A stretch of DNA of 64,000 nucleotides. Origin: Trametes villosa. Lineage: Eukaryota; Basidiomycota; Agaricomycetes; Polyporales; Polyporaceae. Shown here one piece after another: positions 63,310-64,000 of the stretch (its first letter is position 1; every line of letters begins with the position of its first letter). The notes under the pieces are model-generated. The model had not been told where the DNA came from. It saw only the letters and a list, made by a program, of their open reading frames with translations, and made no database searches. The translations under genes and the position numbers were made by a program. The stretch lies in contig PUDQ02000090.1 of assembly GCA_002964805.2 (NCBI GenBank), positions 1-64,000 of the forward strand. Reading direction: 5' to 3'.

Positions 63310-64000
63310 ATGCCCGCCCATGCATCACAAGACAGGCAGAGCCTCAACTACATCGTCCGCTCCGGCATCGCAGGAGGCATCGCCGGCTGCGTCGTACGTC
63401 CCGAGCCTCGCTTCGTTGATCCGCAGGTGCTGACTACGCGCAGGCGAAGACGGTCGTTGCACCGCTCGACAGAGTCAAGATCCTCTTCCAGGCCTCTAAC
63501 CCCGACTTTCAGAAGTATGCCGGTGCGTACTCCCCTCCTACCCGTGCCTACTTTGCGACTGACACTGCAGCGCAGGAACATGGAGCGGGACGTTCCGCGC
63601 CGTCAAGCAGATATACGGCGAGAACGGCTTCCGCGGCCTCCTCCAGGGCCACTCCGCAACCCTCCTCCGCATATTCCCATACGCCGCCATCAAGTTCATG
63701 GCATACGACCAACTCGAGGGGGTACGCCCGCCCCTCCCCTCCCATCCCCCAAAAATCCACACTAACTCGCACGCAGGTGCTAATGCCCACCCGAGAGAGC
63801 CAGACGAACACGCGCCGCTTCACCGCCGGGGCTCTCTCCGGTCCGTCCATGTCTGAACACACCCTCACCGTGCCAGATTGCTGACGCCCCTGCAGGAATG
63901 GTCTCCGTCTTCTTCACATACCCGCTCGAGCTCGTCCGCGTCCGCATGGCCTTCAGCACCCGCAGCGCCGCGCACCCCGCCGAGCCATACCACCGCCCCT
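63310..64000 (+). CDS. LEU5: Mitochondrial carrier, LEU5/SLC25A16 type (3' partial)
   Basis: Exons read 63310-63393, 63444-63522, 63576-63721, 63776-63840 and 63896 to the window end. All junctions are GT-AG with consistent phases. The product begins MPAHASQDRQSLNYIVRSG, then GGIAGCVAKTVVAPLDRVKILFQ, which is the first carrier signature (P-x-D-x-x-K). [49 protein letters not shown] (read here as successive short segments) and the second repeat SVFFTYPLELVRVRM follow. This pattern is that of the LEU5/Graves-disease carrier group, implicated in coenzyme A transport across the inner mitochondrial membrane. The third repeat lies beyond the window. Confidence 0.88.

Overview
This window reads as a nuclear contig of an Agaricomycete (mushroom-forming basidiomycete, probably a wood-decay polypore). 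The evidence is the very short introns (about 45-60 nt, GT-AG, CTNAC branch points), GC-rich codon use, and families typical of this group: a FunK1 kinase, a Plavaka transposase, a KDZ-associated cysteine-cluster domain, a TET/JBP-like dioxygenase, a HET-domain protein and a 'macrophage-activating glycoprotein'. No rRNA, tRNA or CRISPR array was recognised by eye.

1-14.7 kb is a nest of transposons. A Ty3/Gypsy element (Gypsy-1: gag cut by the left edge, pol with chromodomain, an extra 3' ORF, 3' LTR) is inserted in the pol region of a second Ty3/Gypsy element (Gypsy-2: integrase-chromodomain, a 3' ORF, LTR start). Gypsy-2 is in turn interrupted by a 2.8-kb foldback element with about 920-bp inverted arms and a TA target duplication. 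Gypsy-2 is packed with short perfect inverted repeats, even inside its coding regions. This is the most unusual signal in the window.

14.7-21 kb holds a spliced hypothetical gene, an F-box/LRR-like fragment and a decayed Plavaka transposase on the minus strand. 21.9-29.4 kb holds two apparently intact host genes in divergent orientation: a JmjC-domain protein (minus) and a FunK1 kinase (plus). They share a 212-bp promoter region.

29.9-47.3 kb is a mosaic of broken genes. It contains the C-terminal part of SWR1 abutting the N-terminal and middle part of a cullin-4-like gene, then an apparently intact TET/JBP-like dioxygenase gene, the 5' part of a KDZ-type element (CxC2 domain), a 5'-truncated cytochrome P450 pseudogene, and a kinesin-6-like pseudogene split by a young Copia element. 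The Copia element has a 5-bp TSD, near-identical LTRs, one open polyprotein and a half-tRNA-iMet primer site.

47.3-52.1 kb is gene-poor. It has a transposase fragment, a 23/26-bp minisatellite, a 204-bp-arm palindrome that is 203/204 identical, and a short interstitial telomeric tract. From 52.2 kb the contig returns to ordinary genes: a HET-domain protein, phosphatidylserine decarboxylase 2 (C2-C2-EF hand-PSD), a secreted GPI-anchored glycoprotein, the meiotic protein HOP2, and the start of a LEU5/SLC25A16-type mitochondrial carrier that runs off the right edge.
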